DNA from: Calditrichia bacterium
Lineage (GTDB): Bacteria; Calditrichota; Calditrichia; RBG-13-44-9; J075
Direction of reading: 5' to 3'
Assembly (NCBI GenBank): GCA_028284905.1
Contig: JANQQU010000077.1
Location: 47,371 to 111,370 of the forward strand
Length of the DNA: 64,000 nucleotides
The notes under the pieces are model-generated. The model was not told the DNA's origin. It saw only the letters and a program-made list of their open reading frames with translations, and did not search any database. The translations under genes and the position numbers were made by a program. Below, one piece after another: positions 9,349 to 17,735 of this stretch (position 1 is its first letter; every line of letters begins with the position of its first letter).

Positions 9349-9376
9349 CAGAAATACCTGATCTCTTTCGGATAGT
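9349..9376. repeat. Left arm of an inverted repeat flanking the small secreted-protein gene
   Basis: The last 16 bases, ATCTCTTTCGGATAGT (9361-9376), are the exact reverse complement of 9920-9935. The outer part CAGAAATA (9349-9356) matches TATTTCTG (9938-9945) with a 2-base length difference between the blocks. Confidence 0.7.
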
Positions 9377-9394
9377 ATGGGCTTACACACAATG

Positions 9395-9420
9395 ATATCT
9401 TTGCAAAAAGATATGGAGGG
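9395..9420 (+). promoter_or_regulatory. GCAA-tetraloop hairpin abutting a Shine-Dalgarno sequence
   Basis: ATATCTTT (9395-9402), loop GCAA, AAAGATAT (9407-9414) make an 8-bp stem closed by a GNRA-type tetraloop. GGAGGG (9415-9420) starts at the next base, 4 bases before the ATG at 9425. The hairpin could stack on or expose the ribosome site. Its effect on translation is inference. Confidence 0.45.
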
Positions 9421-9424
9421 CTTT

Positions 9425-9877
9425 ATGAGAGCTATTAAAACGATTGGGTATATTTCGACTATTTTATTAATTAGTTTTGGACTGATGGCATTTAGCGAAT
9501 CGAAAGCTTCGCCTCAGAAAGACTCAGAATCTGCGATGTTTAACGGGCAGGAAGACCATCACATCACCCTGCAGGATGCATTGCATCTCATCAGCAATTT
9601 CCGGAAGGATAATCCTTCCGAAAAACCGGTCGGCGGCTTTTTTGGCCGCGACGCGATTCTGAACATATTATCTCAGGAAGAAGCCGTCGGCATCCGATAT
9701 TACTACGCGAAAGACGATGAAGGAACACCGATGTTGATACTGGTAGGGGTTAACGCCCAGGGTGAAGATATGCTGGATGGCGAATTGGCTGAGAGATCAT
9801 TCTTGTGTCCACCGTTTTGTGCACCGGATGCACTGATCCACAATATGGCCGGACAAGAGAAGATTGCAGAAAGATGA
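9425..9877 (+). CDS. Small secreted protein of unknown function
   Basis: 150 residues from the ATG at 9425, chosen because GGAGGG lies 4 bases upstream; the upstream in-frame ATG at 9377 has no such site and would hide the signal peptide. Residues 1-29 (basic start, then ISTILLISFGLMAF, then SKAS) form a good Sec signal peptide. The mature part is acidic, contains GGFFGR and ends near LCPPFC, a CxxxC pair that could form a disulfide or bind metal. I do not recognise the family. The gene is bracketed by the 9361/9920 inverted repeat and precedes a membrane protein/hybrid kinase pair. Confidence 0.7.
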   Translation: MRAIKTIGYISTILLISFGLMAFSESKASPQKDSESAMFNGQEDHHITLQDALHLISNFRKDNPSEKPVGGFFGRDAILNILSQEEAVGIRYYYAKDDEGTPMLILVGVNAQGEDMLDGELAERSFLCPPFCAPDALIHNMAGQEKIAER

Positions 9878-9919
9878 GTTTGCACAAACATTATTACTAT
9901 CTAAATAATTTAAATTAAC

Positions 9920-9945
9920 ACTATCCGAAAGAGATATTATTTCTG
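9920..9945. repeat. Right arm of the inverted repeat flanking the small secreted-protein gene
   Basis: ACTATCCGAAAGAGAT (9920-9935) is an exact inverted copy of 9361-9376, and TATTTCTG (9938-9945) extends the match imperfectly. Together the arms enclose about 540 bases containing one gene. Confidence 0.7.
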
Positions 9946-10071
9946 TTAATTTATACAAACAATTTGAAATGGGTGGTATTTATTGATATAATAAATACTA
10001 CCTTTTCGAAATCATGAGAGACAGAGCATCGGAGACTTTAGTATTTAACTGACAAGACAAGGATTTTCGCA

Positions 10072-10719
10072 ATGAACTGGACCATGGTTGTAGCAGTAAC
10101 TTCCGGTTTGTCTTCGATTCTGGTAGTGATTTTCGCAGCATTTCTCTACAAACACTTTAGCGCAGAGATAAAAGTTCTCTTTTATATGCTTGCATTCACA
10201 GGCCTGATCGATGCTATCTCGTTTCTTAACTGGTTATCGGACATATCCATTGAAACTGTTTGGATATCCCACATCATTACTTTATTACATTACTGTACGT
10301 TTATGTGGATTTTTAGTGTTTGGTCCGAGAATTTGAATGTAAAAAAGGCAAAACGTTGGAGTATCCTTGCATTTGTCCTTTTCTGGGCGCTTGCAAAGCT
10401 CACACTGGAAGATTTTTCCAAATACGACGACATCACTTCCCCAATCGCTTCTGTAATTTTGATGTTGGTTGCCGCATCTATCATCTATTCCCGCAGCTTA
10501 ATATCCGAAGTCAATCTTTTTCAGGATACCCGTTTCCTGATCAGCACCGGCGCGATGATTTATTTCGCCGGGAATCTGGTGCTATCCATTATGGTGAACA
10601 AGATGATCGACACCATTTCCATCGAAATGACAACGATGCTTTGGACACTTTCCTGGACGTTGACATTTATCGCTAATTTGCTTTATGCAAAAGGGTTTTT
10701 ATGTCAGCGGGCGGCTTAG
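10072..10719 (+). CDS. Polytopic membrane protein, probably seven helices
   Basis: 215 residues, mostly hydrophobic. Helices can be drawn at about 5-25, 34-54, 63-85, 97-113, 125-142, 155-172 and 187-208, which fits a seven-helix sensor-like protein. No family is recognised with certainty. The 3' end overlaps the following hybrid kinase gene by 19 bases (10701-10719) in another frame, so the two are translationally coupled and the membrane protein may act as its sensor or partner. AAGGA lies about 11 bases before the ATG. Confidence 0.75.
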   Translation: MNWTMVVAVTSGLSSILVVIFAAFLYKHFSAEIKVLFYMLAFTGLIDAISFLNWLSDISIETVWISHIITLLHYCTFMWIFSVWSENLNVKKAKRWSILAFVLFWALAKLTLEDFSKYDDITSPIASVILMLVAASIIYSRSLISEVNLFQDTRFLISTGAMIYFAGNLVLSIMVNKMIDTISIEMTTMLWTLSWTLTFIANLLYAKGFLCQRAA

Positions 10720-12734
10720 ACATTGTCTGGGGATTTATTATCGGCACCCTCGGTTTTCTGGCATTGGCCGGGGCCTTTATATTTGCCATCGTCCGTAATC
10801 AGAAGCGACAGCTGGCGGCTGAGCGGGAAAAAATGGAAGTTATCCAGCAAAGCGCCGAAAAATATGCCAACCTCTTCAATAATGTTTCCGATATCGTGTT
10901 TATTCATGACCTGGATGGCATCATTTTGCAGGTCAACGAAACCGTTACCCGCGAGCTAGATTTTCCGGCCGGGGACCTCGTTGGCAAACCAATTCACAGT
11001 TTTATCCCGCCGCAGTACATGCGTTACCTGGCAACGTATCTGAAAAGCATTCGCAGAACCGGTAATTTTACCGGCTACGTGCCATTGACTGCCCAAAACG
11101 GCGAGCGGAAAATATTTGAATGCCGCAATTCCATTGTTCAGGAAGAAGGCACCGCAATAGCAGTTCGCGGGATTGCCAGAAATGTCACCGAGCAGCAAGA
11201 TGCCAAAAGAAGATTGATCGACAGTGAAGAACGCTACCGGCGATTTTTCGAGGAGGATTTAACCGGGGATTTTATTGCCTCTCCGGATGGTAAAATTCTT
11301 GCCTGCAATGCGGCGTTTGCGCGTATCTTTGGATTTGAGTCGATAGAAGAAGCGGAATCCTATAGTTTTGTTTCCCTTTATGAAGATCTGCCGGCATACG
11401 ATGCTTACATCCGCAGCGTAAAAAACCGCCGGAAGCTGACCTACCATGCTGCCAAACTGCGCCGCAAGGATAATCAGCCGGTTTATGTTGTGGAGAACCT
11501 CATCGGTGAGTTTGATGCCAATGAGGAGCTCCTTCAAATTCGCGGTTATATATTCGATGACACCAATCGCAAGCAGCTGGAAGCACAGTTTTTGCAAGCC
11601 CAGAAGATGCAGGGCATCGGGACTCTCGCCGGAGGCATCGCTCATGATTTCAACAACATTCTCAGCATTATCATGGGCCACATTTCCATCTTAAATCAGG
11701 GCCTTGCCAGCGAACAGCCCATTGATGGCAGCGTAGATGCCATCGAACAGGCAGTGAAACGCGGTGCCAGCCTGGTAGAGCAAATTCTTACTTTTGCCCG
11801 TAAAACAGACATCATATTTCAGGCTCTGGACATCAATAAAATTGTCCATGAGTTATATACGCTGCTTTCCGGCACATTGCCGAAAAACGTCACTTTTTCT
11901 ATGGATCTTTACCCAAAGCTGCCATTTGTAATGGCGGACCAAACCCAGCTCCATCAGGCCTTGCTGAACTTGTGTGTGAATGCCCGGGATGCCATGCCCG
12001 AGGGGGGCAGAATCACAGTTTCTACCCGGCATATTCCCGGCAATACCCTGCAAACGCGCTTCCCGGAAGCAAAAGAAGATGGGTATATTCTGCTTAGTGT
12101 TAGCGATACTGGCACCGGCATGGATCAACGTACGCTGGATCGCCTTTTTGAACCGTTTTTTACCACAAAATCCCGCGGTCAGGGTACCGGGCTCGGCCTG
12201 GCGGTTGTTTACGGCGTAATTAGCAGTCACGACGGTCTTATCGACGTTCAGAGCAGCCCCGGCAAGGGCACTACATTTGAGCTCTTTTTCCCTTGTTCGG
12301 ATCTGCCAGTTCAAAAGAATGCACGTTCCTTAACCCAGCAAGGATTAAAAGGTAAAGAAACCATTCTGATAGTCGAAGATGAGGATATGCTGGTAGACCT
12401 GATGAAAAAGGTGCTGCTGGCCAATGACTACAAAATTCTCGTTGCCCGCGATGGCGTGGAAGCGGTTGACGTTTTCAGGCAAAACCAGGATGAGATCGAT
12501 TTAGTATTTTCTGACTCCGGATTACCACGCCAGAGTGGTTGGGAGGCATTTCAGGAAATGCGGGAAATTCGATCGGATATTATCGGAGTGTTTACCAGCG
12601 GCTATTTTGAGCCGGGTTTGAAAAAAACCATGACGGCGAATGGCATTAAAGATTTTTTACAAAAACCGTATTCGCCGGTGAAGGCAGTACGGGTCATTCG
12701 GGAAATCCTCGACCGGGAGATTGTTAAGTCCTAA
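10701..12734 (+). CDS. Hybrid sensor histidine kinase (TM-PAS-PAS-HisKA-HATPase-REC)
   Basis: 677 residues. One N-terminal helix (9-32) anchors it. Two PAS domains follow (about 52-165 and 178-295), then HisKA with phospho-acceptor His315 in GGIAHDFNN, and a GHKL ATPase with N-box LNLCVNARDAM (Asn428) and G-boxes DTGTGM and GTGLGLAVVYG. The C-terminal receiver (about 553-670) keeps the acidic pair in VEDED, D605 in FSDSGLP and Lys655 in LQKPY, so it should be phosphorylatable. There is no output domain. The start overlaps the membrane-protein gene. Signal and downstream regulator are unknown. Confidence 0.9.
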   Translation: MSAGGLDIVWGFIIGTLGFLALAGAFIFAIVRNQKRQLAAEREKMEVIQQSAEKYANLFNNVSDIVFIHDLDGIILQVNETVTRELDFPAGDLVGKPIHSFIPPQYMRYLATYLKSIRRTGNFTGYVPLTAQNGERKIFECRNSIVQEEGTAIAVRGIARNVTEQQDAKRRLIDSEERYRRFFEEDLTGDFIASPDGKILACNAAFARIFGFESIEEAESYSFVSLYEDLPAYDAYIRSVKNRRKLTYHAAKLRRKDNQPVYVVENLIGEFDANEELLQIRGYIFDDTNRKQLEAQFLQAQKMQGIGTLAGGIAHDFNNILSIIMGHISILNQGLASEQPIDGSVDAIEQAVKRGASLVEQILTFARKTDIIFQALDINKIVHELYTLLSGTLPKNVTFSMDLYPKLPFVMADQTQLHQALLNLCVNARDAMPEGGRITVSTRHIPGNTLQTRFPEAKEDGYILLSVSDTGTGMDQRTLDRLFEPFFTTKSRGQGTGLGLAVVYGVISSHDGLIDVQSSPGKGTTFELFFPCSDLPVQKNARSLTQQGLKGKETILIVEDEDMLVDLMKKVLLANDYKILVARDGVEAVDVFRQNQDEIDLVFSDSGLPRQSGWEAFQEMREIRSDIIGVFTSGYFEPGLKKTMTANGIKDFLQKPYSPVKAVRVIREILDREIVKS

Positions 12735-12875
12735 AAGTTAGTTCCGCGCACGAATCGTCCTCCTCAGGATTATGAATTATGCCTGCAGAGAAGGTCTAAC
12801 AAGTTCATTATTATATTTTTAATTTCCGATTTTGATATTTTGACACATCGACAATAATTTGCAGTGTGTATGTTT

Positions 12876-12892
12876 GCCCCTTCGGGCTTTTT
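12876..12892 (+). terminator. Short hairpin with T-run after the first hybrid kinase
   Basis: GCCC-CTTC-GGGC followed by TTTTT about 140 bases past the stop and just before the second kinase gene. The stem is only 4 bp, so this is a weak candidate. Confidence 0.4.
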
Positions 12893-12926
12893 ATAAAAAT
12901 AATCGTTCCAAAAACCGGGCCGGCTT

Positions 12927-15900
12927 ATGAACGACTCCAAAAAACGCAAATCCACGCTTGTTGAGATGGTAAAAACCATTACCAAATCGACAAACCGCAG
13001 TAAAGACAACCAAATAGATATCCGTCATCTGGAAAAAGAATTGCAGAAGAGTGCCGAGCAGTTCAAGGCGCTGTTTAATTATTCTAATGACGGCATCTTC
13101 ATGTTAAATCCCCGCAAAAGAGTGTTCACCGACGTCAACGACCGAGCCTGCAGTATGCTCGGATATGAGCGCAAGGATTTGCTGGAGTTGGACCCTGGTG
13201 ATATTTTTTCCGGCCAGGGAGAAAAGTTTGATAAGTTCCTCTCCGTGGTTTTTGACCAGGGATATGGCTGGACCGATGAACTCACCTGCGCCACCCGCTA
13301 CGGCGCTGCCCTTCCCACAGAAATTACCGCCTGGCCGATCGAGCGGGATAATAGCAAGCAATTGCTGATGTTCGTGCATGACATCACCAAGCGCATGCGT
13401 ACCGAAGAAGCACTGCGTGAATCCGAGCAAAAATTCCGTATGCTCATCGAGAACATGCAGGAAGGCGTTATGATTGTCGATAATGACGATCGCATTCAAT
13501 TCGTCAACAGCCGCATTTGTAAATTGCTCGGATTTAGTGAAGAAGAACTGGTCGGGCAAATTGGCTATAAAAAGCTTTTCAACGAAAAGAACCGCAAAAT
13601 TATCCGCAAAAAGAATCGCCTCCGCACCAAGAAAATTGCCGATCAATACGAGATCGAAATGTGCAAGAAGAATGGGGAACCGAATTGGGTGCAAATTAGC
13701 GGTGTCCCGATTAGCGATCAAAATGGCACCGTTTCCGGCTCGTTTGGGATTATCGCTGATATCAGCACCCGCAAACAAGCCGAGGCAGATCTGAAAAGCG
13801 CCCATGAAGAATTGGAAAAGCGTGTTGAGGAACGAACCGCAGAATTGCTAAAGTCCAATGAAACGCTTCAGAAAGAGATAAACGAGCGGCGGGTTATTGA
13901 AGAAGAACGGCAAAAATTTGTATCCCTGGTGGAAAAAAGCAATGACGTCATTACCATGGCCTCTCCCGATGGCAAGCTGATTTATGTCAATGAATATGGC
14001 ATGTCCATCCTCGGTTTAAAAAATCAAGATGAAGTCCGCAGCAAAATGCTTAAGGAGTGCCACCCGGAATCTGTGCATGGTTTTCTGCAGAAAGAGCTGC
14101 TCCCCCAGGTCTTAAAAAAAGGACTTTGGGAAGGAGAACTACCGCTTCAGAATTTTCGTACCCGCGAACATACGCCCACCCTGCTCAATGCAATGGCGAT
14201 CCGCCACACCAACACCGGGGAAATTATCGCCCTGGCCACCATCGCAAGGGACATTAAGGAGCGTAAACGCGCGGAAGAAGATCTGCAGCGCGCGAAAGGG
14301 GATCTGGAAACCCGCGTGGAGGAACGCACCGCCGAGCTCTCCCAGGCAAACCAGGTATTGATGGAACAGATCATTGAACGCCAGTGGGCAGAAGAGCAAC
14401 TGCAGGAATCCGAGAATAAGTTCCGGCTGCTTTTTAACAGTGGTAACGATGCGGTATTTGTTTATCATCCCCAGAATGATGGAGAGCCGACCCAATTTAT
14501 CGAAGTAAACGACATCCTCTGCAATAAACTCGGCTATGCCCGCGAAGAGCTACTGCGCCTCTCTCTGCGCTCGATTTCCCTCGGATATGATGAAACCGAG
14601 AATCGCACCCGGCTGGAAAAACTAATGCTCGACCGACATATTCTTTACGAAGATATGTTCTTGACAAAAACCGGCGGTATTATCCCGGTGGAGATTAGTG
14701 CGCACCTTTTTGAATTCAACGAAAAGCCGACGGTCATGGCAATCGCGCGTGATATTACCGCTCGTAAACGGGCCGAGGAGCAGATCCGCGAGCAGGCGGC
14801 ATTGCTGGATAAAGCGCAGGATGCCATTCTGGTTTGCGACCTGAACGATTACGTCATCTACTGGAATAAAAGTGCCGAGCGCCTCTACGGTTGGAAGACT
14901 GAAGAAGCAATTGGGAATAATGCATTTGAGTTGCTCTTTAACCGCAATTCGACCCAATTCATCGCTTCCCGCCGTTCCGTTCTGGAGAATAAGGAGTGGC
15001 AGGGAGAGCTGCACCAGGTGACGAAAGAAGGCCGGGAAATTATGGTCGAAAGTCGCTGGACGCTCGTTCATGATAAACATGGCGAAGCGAAATCCATCCT
15101 GGTAGTTAACACCGATATTACCGAAAAGAAAAAAATTGAAGCACAGTTTCTGCGGGCACAGAGAATGGAAAGTATCGGGGCCCTCGCGGGCGGAATTGCC
15201 CATGATCTTAATAATGTTCTCGCACCGATTTTAACCGCGGTGCAAATTCTGCAGGTGCGCCTGGAAGATGAAGATAAAAGTCAGCGCATCCTCAATACGA
15301 TTGAGTCCAATGTGAAGCGGGGTGCGGATATGGTGAAGCAAATCCTCACCTTTGCCCGCGGCGTGGAAGGGGAACGAATTCCTCTGCAAATTCAGCATCT
15401 CGTTCATGAGCTGGAAAAGATTATTCAGGAGACTTTCCCGAAGTCAATTAAAATTGATATGAATGTGCAGCAGGATCTCTGGCCGGTTTCCGGCGATGCG
15501 ACGCAGCTCCACCAGGTTATGTTAAATCTTTGTGTGAACGCGCGGGATGCAATGGTTCATGGCGGTCAGCTCAATATTTCTGTTCAGAATGTCCTCATCG
15601 ATGAAGATTATGCACGCTTATACCTGGAAGCGAATCTCGGGCATTACGTACTCATTAAAGTTACCGATACCGGGGTTGGCATTCCTTCCAGCATCATCAA
15701 TAAAATTTTTGAGCCCTTCTTTACGACGAAAGAACCTGGTAAAGGCACCGGCCTGGGATTGTCCACTGTCATCGCTATCGTGAAAAGCCATGGTGGTTTT
15801 GTCAATGTCACCAGTGACAAACAGGAAGGTACCGTTTTCGAGGTTTACCTACCTGCTCTCGGCGAAGCAGAGAAAACCACCGAAGCGGCGCCGGAAGGCG

Positions 15901-16289
15901 GCCTGCTTTATGGCAAGGGAGAGCTGATTCTCGTCGTGGATGACGAAACCTCTATTCTGGAAATTACCCGGGAAACCCTGGAGACCTATGGCTATAGCGT
16001 CATCGTCGCAAATAACGGCGCCGAGGCAATGGAAATTTATGAAGAACATCAGGATGCCATCGAAGTGGTAATTACCGACATGATGATGCCGGTGATGGAC
16101 GGGGCAGCGACTGTGAAAGCTATGCGGGAGTTGGATCCGGAGGCAAAAATCATTGCTTCCAGCGGCTACATGGAAGATACCAAGATTGCCGAACTGGTTG
16201 GCAATAGTGTGAATGCTTTTTTACATAAGCCATACACTGCGGAAAAGATTCTCGATGTGCTACACCAGATTTTACATAATCGACTGTAG
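12927..16289 (+). CDS. Soluble hybrid histidine kinase with five PAS domains
   Basis: 1120 residues and no transmembrane segment, so it is probably a cytoplasmic multi-signal sensor. PAS domains lie at about 42-155, 166-285, 328-450, 496-615 and 622-737; coiled linkers of the VEERTAEL type (299-307 and 464-471) separate the second, third and fourth. HisKA has His759 in GGIAHDLNN. The ATPase core shows LNLCVNARDAM, DTGVGIP and GTGLGLS. The C-terminal receiver has VVDDE, acceptor Asp1051 in VITDMMMPVMDG and a Lys in HKPYT. The near-identical HisKA/ATPase motifs of the preceding hybrid kinase suggest they are paralogues. The ribosome site before the ATG is weak. Confidence 0.9.
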   Translation: MNDSKKRKSTLVEMVKTITKSTNRSKDNQIDIRHLEKELQKSAEQFKALFNYSNDGIFMLNPRKRVFTDVNDRACSMLGYERKDLLELDPGDIFSGQGEKFDKFLSVVFDQGYGWTDELTCATRYGAALPTEITAWPIERDNSKQLLMFVHDITKRMRTEEALRESEQKFRMLIENMQEGVMIVDNDDRIQFVNSRICKLLGFSEEELVGQIGYKKLFNEKNRKIIRKKNRLRTKKIADQYEIEMCKKNGEPNWVQISGVPISDQNGTVSGSFGIIADISTRKQAEADLKSAHEELEKRVEERTAELLKSNETLQKEINERRVIEEERQKFVSLVEKSNDVITMASPDGKLIYVNEYGMSILGLKNQDEVRSKMLKECHPESVHGFLQKELLPQVLKKGLWEGELPLQNFRTREHTPTLLNAMAIRHTNTGEIIALATIARDIKERKRAEEDLQRAKGDLETRVEERTAELSQANQVLMEQIIERQWAEEQLQESENKFRLLFNSGNDAVFVYHPQNDGEPTQFIEVNDILCNKLGYAREELLRLSLRSISLGYDETENRTRLEKLMLDRHILYEDMFLTKTGGIIPVEISAHLFEFNEKPTVMAIARDITARKRAEEQIREQAALLDKAQDAILVCDLNDYVIYWNKSAERLYGWKTEEAIGNNAFELLFNRNSTQFIASRRSVLENKEWQGELHQVTKEGREIMVESRWTLVHDKHGEAKSILVVNTDITEKKKIEAQFLRAQRMESIGALAGGIAHDLNNVLAPILTAVQILQVRLEDEDKSQRILNTIESNVKRGADMVKQILTFARGVEGERIPLQIQHLVHELEKIIQETFPKSIKIDMNVQQDLWPVSGDATQLHQVMLNLCVNARDAMVHGGQLNISVQNVLIDEDYARLYLEANLGHYVLIKVTDTGVGIPSSIINKIFEPFFTTKEPGKGTGLGLSTVIAIVKSHGGFVNVTSDKQEGTVFEVYLPALGEAEKTTEAAPEGGLLYGKGELILVVDDETSILEITRETLETYGYSVIVANNGAEAMEIYEEHQDAIEVVITDMMMPVMDGAATVKAMRELDPEAKIIASSGYMEDTKIAELVGNSVNAFLHKPYTAEKILDVLHQILHNRL

Positions 16290-16363
16290 AATGTTCAATT
16301 TCCAATATTCAATTTCCAATTTAAAATCTGGGTAGTGTTAATATGTATGCTAATTTTTTTATC

Positions 16364-16451
16364 TGTCATTGCGAGGCGCCTTTTGCCGAAGCAATCTCTA
16401 TGGTGAATGCAACAAGGAGATCGCTTCGGCAAAAGGCGCCTCGCGATGACA
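16364..16451. repeat. Palindromic TGTCATTGCGAGG repeat, copy 1
   Basis: Two 35-base arms (16364-16398 and 16417-16451), nearly perfect reverse complements, start TGTCATTGCGAGGCGCC and end in its complement. Three further copies are at 26159, 52213 and 55626. Repeats with these ends are scattered through many bacterial genomes. Confidence 0.85.
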
Positions 16452-16529
16452 AGAGCTAATAGCATTACTTCTTTAACAATTCCAAATTTCGAAGTTAAGC
16501 ATGAGCGTTCATTTTATAGAGTATTTCCA

Positions 16530-16556
16530 TTCATTCTGAGTTTGTCGAAGGGTGAA
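16530..16556. repeat. TTCAT(C/T)CTGAG repeat, copy 1
   Basis: TTCATTCTGAG, then TTTGTCGAAGGGTGAA. It shares the words CTGAG and TCGAAGG with copies at 34451-34495 and 48591-48641. Confidence 0.5.
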
Positions 16557-16584
16557 ATATCATTGAGTAAAATCGACATTTTAT

Positions 16585-16622
16585 AAAAAAGCCGCGCATG
16601 GTAAAACCTGCGCGGCTTTTTT
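16585..16622. terminator. Bidirectional intrinsic terminator
   Basis: A perfect 14-base inverted repeat (16585-16598 and 16609-16622) with core GCCGCGCA/TGCGCGGC, flanked by A-run and T-run and a 10-base loop. It lies 21 bases from the lipoprotein stop (minus strand) and about 300 bases after the five-PAS kinase. Confidence 0.82.
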
Positions 16623-16643
16623 ATTGGTAAATGTTCTTTCGCA

Positions 16644-17474
16644 TTATTGGCAGGTAATATCATCAAGATTACCGTTCCAGCAATGCCAGTCGGTATCACC
16701 GAAATGTCGCTCATCGCGAATGTGCCCTTCCTTGGTCGTGCGATGCCATTCGATCTCCCGCAGGTTATTCTGAGTAACGCTAAAGATATCGTAATAAGCA
16801 TTATAGGGCGTATCCTGGTTTATGCCGTATTCGATGTAGGTGCCATTCTCCGCGCCGCCCGGGGTGATAACCGTATAACGCACACTGGCTGCACCATTCT
16901 CCGGATCACGGGTCCAGTCGATTTGCAGATATTCAACCGGGTCATTAGGATTATTAGAGAGGCGCCAGAAACCTTCCCGCAGAATGATATTTGATTCCCC
17001 GTAAAACCAGAGGAAATCCTGATAGCCATTTTGCTGGGATATGCGCATCTCCCACCGAATACCATTACCGATCGGCTGCGCGGTTAAATTCGCGGTATAA
17101 TTTCTCCCCAGCGCCGTATAATCATAGCTCCAGAGCCAACCATTGCCATCGGGATTCGGCACGGCATCGTGGCTGAAGCTATGCAGGAAAGCAGCGACCG
17201 GCACGGCCAGATTCAAAGTAATAATTGTATTCCAGATGCCCACATTTAAGGCGGCCCAGCCCCAATTTTCCCGGGTAGTGGTAACGCCATTTTTCTGCAG
17301 GGTATTATCAAAATCAGCGAAATCAATCAGCATTGTTTCCAGCGGCGGTATTTCCGGTGCCGGCTCTTCGATGTCCGGTTCTGAACCGGTTTTATTACAG
17401 CTACTCAGCAATACAAGTAAAATGATCAGAATTAAAGCAGCTGCTTTTTGAGTGTGACGAAATAAATGTTGCAT
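16644..17474 (-). CDS. Lipoprotein of unknown function
   Basis: 276 residues. A signal peptide ends in the lipobox LLSSC with Cys26 as the lipidated residue. A short acidic/Pro-rich linker follows, then a beta-rich domain of about 230 residues with many aromatic and Asn/Gly residues. GGAGG lies 6 bases before the ATG. The sequence is reminiscent of lipoproteins common in FCB genomes, but no family is recognised. It is monocistronic, closed by the terminator at 16585-16622. Confidence 0.75.
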   Translation of the reverse strand: MQHLFRHTQKAAALILIILLVLLSSCNKTGSEPDIEEPAPEIPPLETMLIDFADFDNTLQKNGVTTTRENWGWAALNVGIWNTIITLNLAVPVAAFLHSFSHDAVPNPDGNGWLWSYDYTALGRNYTANLTAQPIGNGIRWEMRISQQNGYQDFLWFYGESNIILREGFWRLSNNPNDPVEYLQIDWTRDPENGAASVRYTVITPGGAENGTYIEYGINQDTPYNAYYDIFSVTQNNLREIEWHRTTKEGHIRDERHFGDTDWHCWNGNLDDITCQ

Positions 17475-17735
17475 AATACACCTCCAAAAGGATGTTGGTT
17501 TTCCATGTTTATTTTGACAACACTTAAGTTTATTTCAACTATCGGGCCAACTTTTCAGAAGCAGTCTAAAAAGGCACCTAAACCCTTGTTTATTAAACAC
17601 TATCAAAAATCAAAAAAACGTTTCAATCAATTCTTCGGGTGTGAATATTAGCAACAGGTGGGAGAAAATGTCGACAACAACTGGCGACAAATGACGAGTG
17701 GCAGCGTCGGATGTGTGAGAACAAGAACTGTTATT

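Larger units (their letters stand above)
8958..9424. other. 467-base intergenic region
   Basis: It holds the aldehyde dehydrogenase terminator, then about 320 bases of AT-rich sequence without a convincing gene, the left arm of the inverted repeat (9349-9376) and a hairpin next to a ribosome site (9395-9420). A promoter for the next gene must lie here, but none stands out. Confidence 0.5.
16290..16643. other. 354-base intergenic region packed with repeats
   Basis: It contains, in order, TTCAATTTCCAAT-type repeats (16290-16324), an 88-bp palindrome (16364-16451), a TTCATTCTGAG-type element (16530-16556) and a strong bidirectional terminator. No gene was seen. Confidence 0.6.
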
